Below, one piece after another: positions 1 to 9,374 of a DNA stretch of 64,000 nt. The stretch covers positions 2,082,657-2,146,656 of the forward strand of contig NZ_CP113064.1 in assembly GCF_026625805.1 (NCBI RefSeq). The letters run 5' to 3'. The DNA is from Brevundimonas sp. SL130. GTDB lineage: Bacteria > Pseudomonadota > Alphaproteobacteria > Caulobacterales > Caulobacteraceae. The number at the start of each line of letters is the position of its first letter. The stretch's first letter is position 1. The notes beneath the pieces are model-generated. The model searched no databases and had not been told where the DNA came from. It worked only from the letters and a program-made list of their open reading frames with translations. A program made the position numbers and the translations under genes.

Positions 1-126
1 CTTCGTCCACTTGGACACGCAAGACGGACTGATCCGAAGCGCCGCCGCGATCTCCCGGTGTGTCTCGCCCTGCGCCTTACGCGCCAACGCTCGCTCACGA
101 AGATCCATCGAATAAGGAGCCGTCAT
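1..126 (-). pseudogene. IS630-family transposase, N-terminal part (runs off the window)
   Basis: The reverse strand encodes 42 residues from an ATG at 126-124 to the window edge. They open with MTAPYSMDLRERALA and continue into a helix-turn-helix (GETHREIAAALRISPSCVSKW). That arrangement is the usual N-terminal DNA-binding half of IS630/Tc1-type transposases. The DDE catalytic half would lie beyond position 1, so it cannot be seen whether the gene is intact. An IS5-type fragment lies about 170 bp away, making this edge a mobile-element scar. Family assignment is by remembered motif only. Confidence 0.7.
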
Positions 127-293
127 CCGGGCTGGCCTCCCATCCAGCACGAATGTTGAATCAGATCACCGCAAACTTGGGAATCCCGATTCCGTCAAAG
201 CGAGCCATGCTCTAGGCTCCAAACCGAATCACCCGCTTGAAGCGGGGCGGCAAATCCTGATTCCAATGCGTCTTGGTCGCGCCGGAGTCGGTG

Positions 294-372
294 ATGGCCC
301 GCAGCGCCTCGTTCGACTCCACCTACGTCAAGGTGCCACGCTCGGCCTTCGGCGGAAAAGGGGGCGGGAGCG
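294..372 (+). pseudogene. IS5-family (IS427-like) transposase remnant
   Basis: In one forward frame a short stretch reads DSTYVKVPRSAFGGKGG at about 315-368. This resembles the segment around the first catalytic Asp of IS5/IS427-type transposases (D-S-T-Y-V-K-x-H-R-S-A-x-G-G-K-G-G). The similarity stops on both sides and no open frame of transposase length surrounds it, so it is a decayed fragment. The rest of 127-423 holds no gene I can support. Alternative: chance similarity, though the motif is long. Confidence 0.5.
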
Positions 373-423
373 CGGTAGCCGCCATTGTCTCACGCTCCCA
401 GCTTTCTCAAAAATCGAATCGAT

Positions 424-1038
424 TCAAATGGCGCGAACCGGTTGTCGAAGAATAGTTTTGAGCTTGGCCGGTTCAGTTTTGCGTGGGTCGCTGAGGTAGA
501 TCTCGTGATGAGGACCGGCGAAAGTCACGCCCAATCCGGGCATTACGTCCTCGTGCAGCCGCTTCAACACCGGGCCTTCGTCATCATAGCTACCAATGTG
601 TAGGATTTGCAGCGACCGACCCTCAGCATAGGGTTCGAACCGCAGCGACGATGGGCGATCGTTCCGCTTGTTCAATGTTTTGGCGACCGCATCCTCGAAC
701 ATCGCGCCAGTGGCGAAATCAGGCGCCATAATCATGACGGTCCATTGCCAGCGATCCTTCTCACGGCAGGCGAAGGCGCCAGGATCATCAGACCACCAAA
801 GCGCTTCGAGCGGCGGCACCACATAGTCGCGCGCCAAGCCGTTCTTCGCGGCAAATTTCATGGCGTAGCTAACGCCGTATAGCCATTCGACCGCCGTTCT
901 ATACGCAGGAGCAGTATTGGGGTCGCCGGCCCCGTCAATCTTGACGAAATCCATTGTCGGAACCGCAATGTCAGCGAAGTCGTGTTTTGGCGGATTGAAC
1001 AGTTCGCGAAGCTGATTCTTCAGATCGACCTTAGTCAT
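424..1038 (-). CDS. GyrI-like small-molecule-binding domain protein
   Basis: This is a 204-residue protein if started at the second ATG (1038). An ATG three codons upstream (1047) is the alternative; the downstream one is preferred because relatives usually begin M-x-K-x-D-L-K. The N-terminus (TKVDLKNQLRELFNPPKHDF, then MDFVKIDGAGDPN) and the later GPHHEIYLSDPRKTEPAKLKT tail match stand-alone GyrI-like proteins (SOUL/AraC-effector-binding fold). Such proteins bind small molecules; the ligand is unknown. There is no helix-turn-helix, so it is not itself a transcription factor. Base composition is less G+C-rich than its neighbours and it adjoins mobile-element remnants, suggesting acquired DNA (inference). 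Confidence 0.85.
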   Translation of the reverse strand: MTKVDLKNQLRELFNPPKHDFADIAVPTMDFVKIDGAGDPNTAPAYRTAVEWLYGVSYAMKFAAKNGLARDYVVPPLEALWWSDDPGAFACREKDRWQWTVMIMAPDFATGAMFEDAVAKTLNKRNDRPSSLRFEPYAEGRSLQILHIGSYDDEGPVLKRLHEDVMPGLGVTFAGPHHEIYLSDPRKTEPAKLKTILRQPVRAI

Positions 1039-1122
1039 GCGTCCCATCCCAGCGAATGTTTCAGAGACCTAAAGTTCACCATGAGGAGCGTTTTCGTGCC
1101 GATGAGATGGTGGACCAGGCGA

Positions 1123-1968
1123 TCAATCTCGACGCCCGCCGTCGGCATCCAACCACAGGCGCTTCAGGGACTGCGGCATGACCTCGCTCAGGTCTTCCGC
1201 GATCAGCCCTGGCCCGAACCGGTCGGCGGCGTCGGCGTGAATCCAGACCGCGGCGCAGGCCGCTTCGAAACTGTCCATCCGCTGGGCGATCAGACCGCCG
1301 ATCATGCCGGACAGGACGTCGCCGGTTCCCGCTGTGGCCAGCCAGGGCGAGCCGTTGCGATTGATGCGCACACGGTCGTCGGGCGCCGCGATGACGGTCT
1401 CGGCGCCTTTGAGCACGACGATGGCCTGGGCGCGCCGGGCCGCTTCGACTGCGGCGGCCGCGCGGCCCTTGCGCAGCAACCCCGGAAACAGGCGCTCGAA
1501 CTCCCCCTGATGCGGGGTCAACACGTCGTCGCGGTCCAGGACAGCGAACAACTCGGCGCTTCGCCCCTTGAACACCGAAAGCCCATCTGCGTCGATCACC
1601 AGGGCCGCGCCGCTCATCGCCAGGGCCTGCACATTGTGCACGGTCGTCTCGTCCAGACCGGCGGCCGGCCCCACCACAACAGCATCCATATCCTCGACTT
1701 CACGGGCCAGGGCGTCGGCGGTGGCGAAGGGCGTCAGCATGATGGCCTCGACGGCGGGGGCGATCACCGCGACCGCGTCGGGCGGGCAAAAAATCCGCAC
1801 CACCCCTGCCCCGATCCGCAATCCGGCTCGCGCCGCCAGCCGCGCCGCCCCGGTCTGATGCGCACGCCCCGACACCACGCCAAGACGGCCCCGCGCATGC
1901 TTGTGCGTTTCAGCGCCCGGCCACGGAAGAAAATTGCGCCATAAGGCGGGGACGTTGGTTTCAATCAT
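1123..1968 (-). CDS. nnrD: ADP-dependent NAD(P)H-hydrate dehydratase
   Basis: The 281-residue product belongs to the ribokinase-like NnrD family, which dehydrates damaged S-NAD(P)HX back to NAD(P)H at the expense of ADP in the cytosol. Visible hallmarks are GRLGVVSG near the start, VVVGPAAGLDE, LVIDADGLSVF, LTPHQGEFERLF and the nucleotide-binding GTGDVLSGMIGGL near the C-terminus. The start at 1968 (MIETNVP) is chosen because GGAG lies five bases upstream; the frame extends further but without family similarity. It lacks the NnrE epimerase domain fused in many bacteria, so NnrE must be encoded elsewhere. It is transcribed divergently from glnB across about 115 bp. Confidence 0.9.
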   Translation of the reverse strand: MIETNVPALWRNFLPWPGAETHKHARGRLGVVSGRAHQTGAARLAARAGLRIGAGVVRIFCPPDAVAVIAPAVEAIMLTPFATADALAREVEDMDAVVVGPAAGLDETTVHNVQALAMSGAALVIDADGLSVFKGRSAELFAVLDRDDVLTPHQGEFERLFPGLLRKGRAAAAVEAARRAQAIVVLKGAETVIAAPDDRVRINRNGSPWLATAGTGDVLSGMIGGLIAQRMDSFEAACAAVWIHADAADRFGPGLIAEDLSEVMPQSLKRLWLDADGGRRD

Positions 1969-2016
1969 CAGAGCTCCGAATATCCGTGACTTTTCTGCGA
2001 AAACCGCTTGCCTTGA

Positions 2017-2421
<405 letters not shown>

Positions 2422-2507
2422 GTTCGCGTACCCTCCTCCGTCGCTCGGCTTCCTAGAAATCGGGCGTTCGGTTCCTCCCCAACGACTAAAAAATAGGACT
2501 TCCGAGA

Positions 2508-3914
2508 ATGAGCGCCAGCAAGATCCTCAAGGAGATCAAGGAGAAGGACGTCAAATACGTCGACGTCCGCTTTACCGACACCCGCGGCAGGCTGCAGCAC
2601 GTCACCTTCGACATCGACCTGGTCGATGAGGATTTCCTGAACGAGGGCACGATGTTCGACGGTTCGTCGATCGCCGGCTGGAAGGCCATCAACGAGTCCG
2701 ACATGCTGCTGAAGCCGGACCTGACCACGGCCTATATCGACCCGTTCTACCAGCAGACGACCATGTTCCTGTTCTGCGACGTCATGAACCCGGACACCGG
2801 CGAACCCTACAACCGCGACAGCCGTTCGATGGCCAAGAAGGCCCTGTCCTATGTCCAATCGTCGGGCGTGGGCGACATCGTCTATTTCGGCCCGGAAGCC
2901 GAGTTCTTCATCTTCGACGACGTGCGCTGGTCGACCCAGCCGCACAACACCTCCTACTCGTATGATTCGACCGAGCTGCCGGCCAACACCGGCGCCGAAT
3001 ACACCGAGGGCAATATGGGCCACCGCCCTGGGCCCAAGGGCGGCTATTTCCCGGTAAACCCGGTCGACTCCGGCCAGGACCTGCGCGGCGAAATGCTGGG
3101 CGTCATGCGCGACCTGGGCCTCCAGCCCGAGAAGCACCACCACGAGGTGGCGCCGGCCCAGCACGAACTGGGTCTGAAATTCTCGGACCTGCTGACCATG
3201 GCCGACCGGCTTCAGCTCTATAAGTACGTGATCCACAACGTCGCCGCCGCCTATGGCAAGTCGGCGACCTTCATGGCCAAGCCGATGTTCGCGGACAACG
3301 GCTCGGGCATGCACGTCCACATGTCGATCTGGAAGGACGGCAAGCCCCAGTTCGCCGGCGACAAATACGCCGGCCTGTCGCAGGAATGCCTGTGGTACAT
3401 CGGCGGCATCATCAAGCACGCCAAGGCCATCAACGCCTTCGCCAACTCGACCACCAACTCCTACAAGCGTCTGGTCCCCGGCTATGAAGCCCCGGTGAAA
3501 CTGGCCTATTCGGCCCGCAACCGTTCGGCCTCGATCCGCATCCCGCACGTCTCGTCGCCGAAGGCCAAGCGTCTGGAAGCCCGCTTCCCCGACCCGATGG
3601 GCAACCCCTATCTGACCTTCGTCGCCCTGCTGATGGCTGGCCTGGACGGGATCGAGAACCGCATCGATCCGGGCGCGCCCGCCGACAAGAACCTCTACGA
3701 TCTGCCGCCGGAAGAGCGCGGCTCGATCCCCGAGGTTTGCGGCTCGCTGAAGGAAGCGCTGGAAAACCTGGATAAGGACCGCGCCTTCCTCAAGAAGGGC
3801 GGCGTGATGGATGACGACTTCATCGACAGCTACATCGAGCTGAAGATGGAAGAGGTGATGCGCCTGCAACTGCACCCGCACCCGGTCGAATTCGACATGT
3901 ACTACAGCTGCTGA
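2508..3914 (+). CDS. glnA: Glutamine synthetase, type I
   Basis: At 468 residues it has the normal length of GSI-beta dodecameric enzymes, which form glutamine from glutamate, ammonia and ATP. Recognisable are the N-terminal beta-grasp region with [13 protein letters not shown], the catalytic segment [23 protein letters not shown], the [10 protein letters not shown] motif and the [10 protein letters not shown] substrate loop. Tyr397 in NLYDLPPEE is the expected adenylylation site, so activity should be tuned by GlnE under P-II control. It is second in the glnB-glnA pair and is followed by a strong intrinsic terminator. Confidence 0.97.
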   Translation: MSASKILKEIKEKDVKYVDVRFTDTRGRLQHVTFDIDLVDEDFLNEGTMFDGSSIAGWKAINESDMLLKPDLTTAYIDPFYQQTTMFLFCDVMNPDTGEPYNRDSRSMAKKALSYVQSSGVGDIVYFGPEAEFFIFDDVRWSTQPHNTSYSYDSTELPANTGAEYTEGNMGHRPGPKGGYFPVNPVDSGQDLRGEMLGVMRDLGLQPEKHHHEVAPAQHELGLKFSDLLTMADRLQLYKYVIHNVAAAYGKSATFMAKPMFADNGSGMHVHMSIWKDGKPQFAGDKYAGLSQECLWYIGGIIKHAKAINAFANSTTNSYKRLVPGYEAPVKLAYSARNRSASIRIPHVSSPKAKRLEARFPDPMGNPYLTFVALLMAGLDGIENRIDPGAPADKNLYDLPPEERGSIPEVCGSLKEALENLDKDRAFLKKGGVMDDDFIDSYIELKMEEVMRLQLHPHPVEFDMYYSC

Positions 3915-3942
3915 TCGACCCGGCAGTCTGACTTCAAGAGAG

Positions 3943-3976
3943 CCCCGGATGGTCCGCCATCCGGGGTTTTTCTTTT
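3943..3976 (+). terminator. Intrinsic terminator of glnBA
   Basis: A perfect 10-bp stem (ccccggatgg at 3943-3952 and ccatccgggg at 3957-3966) with a tccg loop is followed directly by a T-rich run, tttttctttt. It begins 28 bases after the glnA stop. Confidence 0.93.
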
Positions 3977-4069
3977 CGCGCATGACCGTCACGGGTCAGA
4001 CATGCGGCTGTCCTAAAGGCTTAAAACGCCCGCTCCATAGGGCGAGGTTGGCGGCATACGAGGCTCGAA

Positions 4070-4924
4070 ATGGTCAAACGTTTGAAGGGATCTGTTCCCG
4101 CACGCCCCAAGGGCGCGCCGGTCCGTGCGGCCGAAACCGAACTGGTCTGCTATGTCCGCGAGGGCTGGGCCCCGCGCGTCGCCCCGGCCTCGGCCAAGCG
4201 CGACTGGATGACCGCAACCCCCGAAAGCTTCGCCTATCGCTGCCTGCCCCTCGCCATCGCCAACGCCCATGGCTGGGAGATGCTCAGCCCCTGCGGCTTC
4301 AAGGCCCGCTGGCACGGCGGCGTCGACGCCAGCTCCGTCGAGATCGTGCTGGACCCCGGCTCTGACCCCAAGCGGGGGCCGGTCTCCCTGTTCGGCAGCG
4401 GAACCCTGACCTTCCACGTCGATGGCATAATGCGCACTTCGGAGGGCTGGAACCTGTGGGTCGGCGGCCCGCCCAACGCCATGAAGGACGGGATCGCCCC
4501 CATGGGCGGCGTGATCGAAACGGACTGGTCGCCCTATACCTTCACCATGAACTGGCGCTTCACCCGCCCCGACGTCTGGATCCGGTTCGAGGAGAACGAG
4601 CCCTTCTGCTTCTTCTTCCCCACGCCGCGCGGGGTGCTGAACCGGCTGAAGCCCGAGCTGCGGCCGATGGAGGACCAGCCCGAATTGCTGAAGACCTTCG
4701 ACGCCTGGCGCGCCGCCCGCCTGGCCTTTCAGGACTGGGTCAAGAAGAGCAAGCCCACGGCCCCGGCTGACCAATGGCAGAAACTCTATTATCGGGGCCT
4801 GCACCCCGAGGGTCATCCCGGCCCCTCGGACCACGAGTCAAAACTCAGACTGTCGCCGTTCCGCCAAACCGGCTCGCGACGGGTCTGCCCCGTCAATCAC
4901 ACGGACGGTCCTAAGCGCGGCTAG
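4070..4924 (+). CDS. DUF6065 family protein
   Basis: The 284-residue cytosolic protein has no signal peptide or membrane segment. Motifs such as SPCGFKARWHGG, GSGTLTFHVDGIMRT, GGPPNAMKDGIAPM and the C-terminal QKLYYRGLHPEG match, from memory, the conserved uncharacterised family DUF6065, which is frequent in Caulobacterales and is described in no pathway I know. The start has GAGG six bases upstream. It follows the glnA terminator on the same strand and converges on tatC, so it is probably monocistronic. The last ~30 residues are basic and less conserved-looking. Function unknown. Confidence 0.8.
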   Translation: MVKRLKGSVPARPKGAPVRAAETELVCYVREGWAPRVAPASAKRDWMTATPESFAYRCLPLAIANAHGWEMLSPCGFKARWHGGVDASSVEIVLDPGSDPKRGPVSLFGSGTLTFHVDGIMRTSEGWNLWVGGPPNAMKDGIAPMGGVIETDWSPYTFTMNWRFTRPDVWIRFEENEPFCFFFPTPRGVLNRLKPELRPMEDQPELLKTFDAWRAARLAFQDWVKKSKPTAPADQWQKLYYRGLHPEGHPGPSDHESKLRLSPFRQTGSRRVCPVNHTDGPKRG

Positions 4925-4934
4925 ATCAAGGGCC

Positions 4935-5828
4935 TCAGACCGAAGCCAGCCCGTCCTCATCATCCGCCTTCTTGCGGCGCAGTTCGATCAGCCGCACGCA
5001 CCAGATCGACACCTCGTAGAGAATGACCAGGGGCACGGCCAGCATCAGCTGGCTGATCGGATCCGGCGGCGTGACGACCGCGGCGACCACCACCACAGCG
5101 ACGATGGCATAGCGACGCCCCGAGGCCATCATCTTGGAATTGATCAACCCGGCCAGCCCCAGAAGGGTGGTCACGACCGGCAGCTGGAAACACAGGCCGA
5201 ACGCCAGCAGCAGCGAGGTCACCAGGCTGAGGTAGTCCGAAATCTTGGTCGTCTGGGCCACGGAAATCCCGTCGCTGACCACCTGCTGTCCCAGCGAGAA
5301 CAGCATGACGAACGGCAGCATGACATAATAGACCAGCGCCCCGCCCAGGCAGAACATGACCGGCGCCGCGATCAGGAAGGGCAGGAAGGCGCCGCGCTCA
5401 TTGCGATACAGACCCGGCGCGACAAACCGGTACATCTGCCAGGCGATGACCGGGAAGGTAAGCACCGCCGCGCCGAAGGCCGCGATCTTCATCTTGGTGA
5501 ACAGCTGTTCCAGCGGCGCCGTGGCGATCAACTGGACCACGGCCGCCGAACCGGGCGGATAGGGCTTCAGCCCCATCATGGTCGCGATCAGCTCCAGCGG
5601 ATTGGCGTGGCCGCCGGACGCCAGAGCCGCCGCATGAATGGCCGCCGCCGCCTGATAGGGTTTGATCAGGGCGATCTGGATGGGGTTGGCGAAGGCGAAG
5701 CACAGGATGAAGCCCAGGCCAAAGGCGATCACGCAGATCAGCAGCCGCCCGCGCAGCTCGATCAGGTGGTCCATCAAGGGCGCGCGCGACGCCTCGATCT
5801 CGGCCTCGTCACGATCAGAGAAAGTCAA
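4935..5828 (-). CDS. tatC: Sec-independent protein translocase TatC
   Basis: This six-helix inner-membrane protein recognises twin-arginine signal peptides. Visible are the cytoplasmic N-terminal motif LMDHLIELRGRLL (about residues 18-30), a first helix at about 29-50, the RFVAPGLYRNERGAFLPF segment with conserved Glu, and the closing helices with VVTPPDPISQLMLAVPLVILYE. Its start is a TTG whose last two bases overlap the tatB stop (TTGA), implying translational coupling; no better upstream ATG exists, and the ATG at residue 19 would remove the conserved leader. It is last in tatA-tatB-tatC. At 297 residues it is slightly longer than the E. coli protein. Confidence 0.95.
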   Translation of the reverse strand: MTFSDRDEAEIEASRAPLMDHLIELRGRLLICVIAFGLGFILCFAFANPIQIALIKPYQAAAAIHAAALASGGHANPLELIATMMGLKPYPPGSAAVVQLIATAPLEQLFTKMKIAAFGAAVLTFPVIAWQMYRFVAPGLYRNERGAFLPFLIAAPVMFCLGGALVYYVMLPFVMLFSLGQQVVSDGISVAQTTKISDYLSLVTSLLLAFGLCFQLPVVTTLLGLAGLINSKMMASGRRYAIVAVVVVAAVVTPPDPISQLMLAVPLVILYEVSIWCVRLIELRRKKADDEDGLASV

Positions 5829-6367
5829 AGCTCAGCGGCCTTCTTGCGCGGGGTCCGGGGCTTGGCGGGGGTCTTGGCCGCAGCGGACGCCGCAGCGGAC
5901 GCAGGCTTGGCCTTGGCCGTCTTGCCCGCCGCCTTAGCAGAGGCGCGCTTCGGCTTGGCTTGCGCGACCGGCGGCGCATCGACCACGGGCGGCGTATCCG
6001 GCCACTCATCGACGACCGGCGTCACAGCCGGCTCTTCAGGCGCCGGCAAGGCGGCCGACGTCGCCGGCGCGGTCAGGCCCGCATTGATGTCCTTGAAGGC
6101 CGCATCCGCCTCGGCGCCCAGGGGATATATGGCCCCCTGCCCGGTCCGCAGCGCCTCGACCTCCTTGCGCAGGTCGTCCAGCTCGGACTGACGCGCCATC
6201 TCGTCGAAGCTCGAGCGGAACTCGTTGGCCATGGAACGCGCCTTGGCGACCATCTGACCGACGCGACGCATCAGCACAGGCAGATCCTTTGGCCCCACCA
6301 CAAGCAGGGCCACCAGGCCGATCACCACTAATTCGAAGCCCCCGATACCGGGGCCGAGCCCGCCCAT
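5825..6367 (-). CDS. tatB: Sec-independent protein translocase TatB
   Basis: The 180-residue protein has one N-terminal membrane helix ending in GPKDLPVLMR, the TatB signature, followed by an amphipathic helix (RRVGQMVAKARSMANEFRSSFDEMARQ). With TatC it forms the twin-arginine signal receptor. The remainder is an Ala/Pro/Lys-rich tail, common in alphaproteobacterial TatB and presumably flexible. It follows tatA by 23 bp and overlaps the tatC start. Confidence 0.93.
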   Translation of the reverse strand: MGGLGPGIGGFELVVIGLVALLVVGPKDLPVLMRRVGQMVAKARSMANEFRSSFDEMARQSELDDLRKEVEALRTGQGAIYPLGAEADAAFKDINAGLTAPATSAALPAPEEPAVTPVVDEWPDTPPVVDAPPVAQAKPKRASAKAAGKTAKAKPASAAASAAAKTPAKPRTPRKKAAEL

Positions 6368-6390
6368 GCGTCAGCCCTTACAGACGACGA

Positions 6391-6609
6391 CTAGCGCTTC
6401 AGCTCTTCCTTTTCCGCATCGGTGCGCGGCAGCGAGCTGACACCGTCGTGCGGGCCGTCCTTCTTGTCGTCGTCCTTCAGGCCGTCCTTGAAGGCGCGGA
6501 TGCCCTTGGCGGCGTCGCCCATGATGCCGGACAGCTTGCCTTTTCCGCCGAACAAAACGGCTACGACAAGAATTACGAGGACCCAATGCCACCACGAGCC
6601 AATTCCCAT
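6391..6609 (-). CDS. tatA: Sec-independent protein translocase TatA
   Basis: A 72-residue single-helix protein that oligomerises to form the Tat passage. The N-terminal helix ([17 protein letters not shown]) is followed by the [22 protein letters not shown] hinge and amphipathic helix, then a charged tail. The ATG at 6609 is preferred: GGAGG sits seven bases before it. A GTG one codon earlier (6612) is in frame but lies only four bases from that site. It is the first of the tatABC genes. Confidence 0.93.
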   Translation of the reverse strand: MGIGSWWHWVLVILVVAVLFGGKGKLSGIMGDAAKGIRAFKDGLKDDDKKDGPHDGVSSLPRTDAEKEELKR

Positions 6610-6697
6610 CACGCAACCTCCTCACGCGGACCAAGTGCGATCCTGCTAGTCGGATCGCATATAGGCCGAGTGACGCCGGGGCGCAAAGGCTACCTAC

Positions 6698-6919
6698 CTA
6701 TCTCGGATCAGCTTGCGCGCTTTGTCGCGGCCAATCGCTAAAAGCCATAATCCAAAGTCCGATCAAGCTGACGAATGGTAGTACGCTCAACAGGCTCAGC
6801 CATCCAGGAAGCCCGAGCCGCCTAAGAATCCGCCACACAGGAATGACCGTGATTGCGGCGGCAAATGGCCAGAAGACGAACAGCACTATAGCCCAGTGCC
6901 AGATGCTCACAGCGCCCAT
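6698..6919 (-). CDS. Small two-helix membrane protein with a TatA-like first helix
   Basis: A 73-residue hypothetical protein. Residues 5-24 (SIWHWAIVLFVFWPFAAAIT) closely echo the SIWHW-type membrane helix of TatA proteins. The FG hinge and amphipathic helix are missing; instead comes IPVWRILRRLGLPGWLSLL and a second hydrophobic segment ending MAFSDWPR. AGGGG lies eight bases before the ATG, supporting real translation. It is on the tat strand, about 90 bp upstream of tatA. Its G+C is clearly lower than the surroundings. Similar two-helix proteins are known as hypotheticals (recalled, not checked); a role in Tat export is only an inference from position and helix. Confidence 0.75.
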   Translation of the reverse strand: MGAVSIWHWAIVLFVFWPFAAAITVIPVWRILRRLGLPGWLSLLSVLPFVSLIGLWIMAFSDWPRQSAQADPR

Positions 6920-6995
6920 TTTTCGATCCCCTTCGTTTCGTTCACCCTAGCGAATGATGGCCCCGCGCCAAGGGAGGCTGTAGGTCTGCGCGACC

Positions 6996-7448
6996 ATGAG
7001 TCTCTCCGATCACGTCATCATCCACACCGACGGCGCCTGCAAGGGCAATCCCGGCCCCGGCGGCTGGGGCGCCCTGCTTCAAACCGGCGGCGGCCACGAA
7101 AAGGAATTGTGGGGGGGCGAGCCCAATACGACCAACAACCGCATGGAGCTGATGGCCGCCATCATGGCGCTGGAGGCGTTGAAACGCCCGTGCAAGGTCG
7201 AGCTGCACACCGACAGCAAATACGTCATGCAGGGCATCACCGAATGGATGCGCGGCTGGAAAACGCGCGGCTGGCTGACCGCCGACAAGAAGCCGGTCAA
7301 GAACGCCGACCTGTGGCAGCGCCTGGACGCCGCCCGGCTGAAGCACGACGTCAAATGGCGCTGGGTCAAGGGCCACGCCGGCCATGAACTGAACGAACGC
7401 GCCGACCAGCTGGCGAATCGCGGGGTCGCCGACCTTCGGCGTGGTTAG
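6996..7448 (+). CDS. rnhA: Ribonuclease HI
   Basis: The 150-residue enzyme cleaves RNA in RNA-DNA hybrids. The catalytic acidic residues are all present: Asp12 (HTDGACKGN), Glu51 (NNRMELMA), Asp73 (HTDSKYV) and Asp137 (ERADQLAN), with His127 in the WVKGHAGH loop. Length is normal for the family. Its stop codon overlaps the stop of the convergent MFS gene by four bases. Confidence 0.96.
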   Translation: MSLSDHVIIHTDGACKGNPGPGGWGALLQTGGGHEKELWGGEPNTTNNRMELMAAIMALEALKRPCKVELHTDSKYVMQGITEWMRGWKTRGWLTADKKPVKNADLWQRLDAARLKHDVKWRWVKGHAGHELNERADQLANRGVADLRRG

Positions 7449-8854
7449 ACCACCTCGACTTCCTTCTCCGGCTCGGCCGTGCGGCGTCGGATGCGCGATC
7501 CGCTCATCACCGCCCCAAACAGAGCCGCGACGGCGGCCAGCTCAAAGCCGTGACGCACGCCCGAGACCGGCGCCGCCGACAGCAGGAAGGCGACCACGAC
7601 CGCCCCCAGCGACTGACCCAACACCCGCGCCGTGCCCAGGGCGCCGCCCGCCGCCCCGGCCCGCTCGCGTGGGGCCTCGGACAGAAGCGCGCGGTTGTTG
7701 GGCGACTGGAAGAAGCCGAACCCGGCGCCGCACAGGGCCATGCGCCAGACGATGTCGAATCGGGACGAGTCCCCGTCGAGGAAGCTCAGCGCCATCAGGC
7801 CGCAGGCGAACAGGCTCAGACCTATGGCCCCCAGAATCCCCGCCGAATACCGATCCGACAGCCACCCCGCCAAGGGCGCGGCGAACATGGTGGCCAGCGG
7901 CCAGGGCGTCATCAAAAGCCCAGTCTCGACCGCGCTCAGTCCCAGCGGGCCCTGCAAGAAGAACGGCAGGGAGACGAAGGCCATCATCTGGGCGGTGAAG
8001 GAGATGACCGAGGTCGCCACCGACAGGGCGAACATCGGCCGCGCCAACAGATCGAGCGGGATCAACGGGGTCTTGCTGGGCCTCTCATGCCGCACCAGCA
8101 GCACCCCGGCCGCCAGCCCCAGTCCTGTCAGGCCGAAACCCAGGATCGAGGCCTCGCCGTGGGCCAGGGCCTGCACCCCGGTAATGACAAAGCCGAAGGC
8201 CGCCGCGCTCAGCGCGGCCCCGACCAGGTTCAGCTTGCGCTTCTGCAACGGATTGCGCGGCAGGGTGAAGCCCGCCATCGACACGGCCAGGACGCCCAAC
8301 GGAATGTTCAGCGCGAACAGCCAACGCCATTCGCCCAAGCTCAGCACGGCGCTGGCGATCGTCGGGCCGGCGGCGGCGGCCATGGAGACGATCACGGCGT
8401 TTATGCCGACCGCCCGGCCCAGCAGCCGCTGCGGATAGGTGAAGCGCACCAGGGCGCCGTTGACGCTCATGATCCCGGCGGCCCCGAATCCTTGCAGCAC
8501 CCGGGCCAGACTCAGGGTCAGGATCGAATCGGACAGGGCGCAGGCCAGGGAGGCCAGGGTGAAGACCGCCAGCCCCGCCTGAGACACCCGCCGATAGCCG
8601 ATGATCTCGCCCAGCGACGCCAGCGGCAGAAGCGCGACCACAATGGCGATCTGGTAGGCGTTGACGATCCAGATCGACGCCGCCTCGGACGCCTTCAGGT
8701 CCTGGGCGATCGACGGCAGGGCGACATTGGCGATGGCCCCGTCCAGCACCGCCAGGGTGATCCCCAGTCCGATGGAGACGATGGCCCAGTATCGCCTCGG
8801 AACCGGCAGTCCATCCTGAGAAGGGGGCGCGGCGGTCATTGAGGGAGCGATCAT
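7445..8854 (-). CDS. MFS transporter, DHA2 (EmrB/QacA-type) drug exporter family
   Basis: About 469 residues with many hydrophobic helices across the whole length. It starts with [34 protein letters not shown], whose LD-x3-NVALP pattern is the helix-1 motif of the DHA2 family, and continues with [11 protein letters not shown] and [11 protein letters not shown] (the loop 2-3 motif). Such proteins export drugs or metabolites by proton antiport; the substrate cannot be read from sequence. The start is uncertain: TTG at 8863, ATG at 8854 and ATG at 8839 are in frame and none has a good ribosome site. No regulator or fusion-protein partner is adjacent. Confidence 0.88.
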   Translation of the reverse strand: MIAPSMTAAPPSQDGLPVPRRYWAIVSIGLGITLAVLDGAIANVALPSIAQDLKASEAASIWIVNAYQIAIVVALLPLASLGEIIGYRRVSQAGLAVFTLASLACALSDSILTLSLARVLQGFGAAGIMSVNGALVRFTYPQRLLGRAVGINAVIVSMAAAAGPTIASAVLSLGEWRWLFALNIPLGVLAVSMAGFTLPRNPLQKRKLNLVGAALSAAAFGFVITGVQALAHGEASILGFGLTGLGLAAGVLLVRHERPSKTPLIPLDLLARPMFALSVATSVISFTAQMMAFVSLPFFLQGPLGLSAVETGLLMTPWPLATMFAAPLAGWLSDRYSAGILGAIGLSLFACGLMALSFLDGDSSRFDIVWRMALCGAGFGFFQSPNNRALLSEAPRERAGAAGGALGTARVLGQSLGAVVVAFLLSAAPVSGVRHGFELAAVAALFGAVMSGSRIRRRTAEPEKEVEVV

Positions 8855-8900
8855 CTCGGCCAAACGTCGCTTAATGGCGAAGGTTGCAGACGCCGCCGTT

Positions 8901-9359
8901 TTAGATCGCGGGGGTGACCGTCAGCAATGAGCCGCTGACCCCGCGCACCACCACATCCTCGCCCACGTCCGGCGCCTCGCCCTCGATCACGGCCGGCCAT
9001 TCGGCGCCGGAGACGAAGACCCGGCCCCGCCCGCCGATGAAGGCCTCCACCACGCGCGCCCGTTGGTCGATCAGTCGACTGTCGCGGTCGTTGATGTCCA
9101 CGCCGTCCGGATTGGCCTTCTGGATCAGGCGTCGCGACAACAGGGTGGCGATGACCGTCAAGACGGCGAAGACCGCCACCTCGCCCGGCAGGCCCAGCCG
9201 CACACCGACCGCCGTCATCACAGCCACCAGCCCGGCCGCAACCGCCGGCCACAACAGCCATTCGGTCGAGAACATGGCCTCGACAGCCAGCAGCAGAACC
9301 CCGATGGCCAACCAGATCCAGAAGGGCTGGGCGGCGTACAGATCGGCGACGACGGTCAT
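8901..9359 (-). CDS. NfeD family membrane protein
   Basis: The 152-residue protein has N-terminal membrane helices (WIWLAIGVLLLAVEAMF, then two further segments to about residue 75) and a C-terminal OB-fold domain (ARVVEAFIGGRGRVFVSGAEWPAVI). That is the short NfeD type lacking the protease domain. It lies 15 bp downstream of a stomatin-like gene on the same strand, the conserved NfeD-stomatin partnership thought to organise membrane microdomains. Specific function unknown. Confidence 0.88.
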   Translation of the reverse strand: MTVVADLYAAQPFWIWLAIGVLLLAVEAMFSTEWLLWPAVAAGLVAVMTAVGVRLGLPGEVAVFAVLTVIATLLSRRLIQKANPDGVDINDRDSRLIDQRARVVEAFIGGRGRVFVSGAEWPAVIEGEAPDVGEDVVVRGVSGSLLTVTPAI

Positions 9360-9374
9360 GGCGGATGCTCCGGA

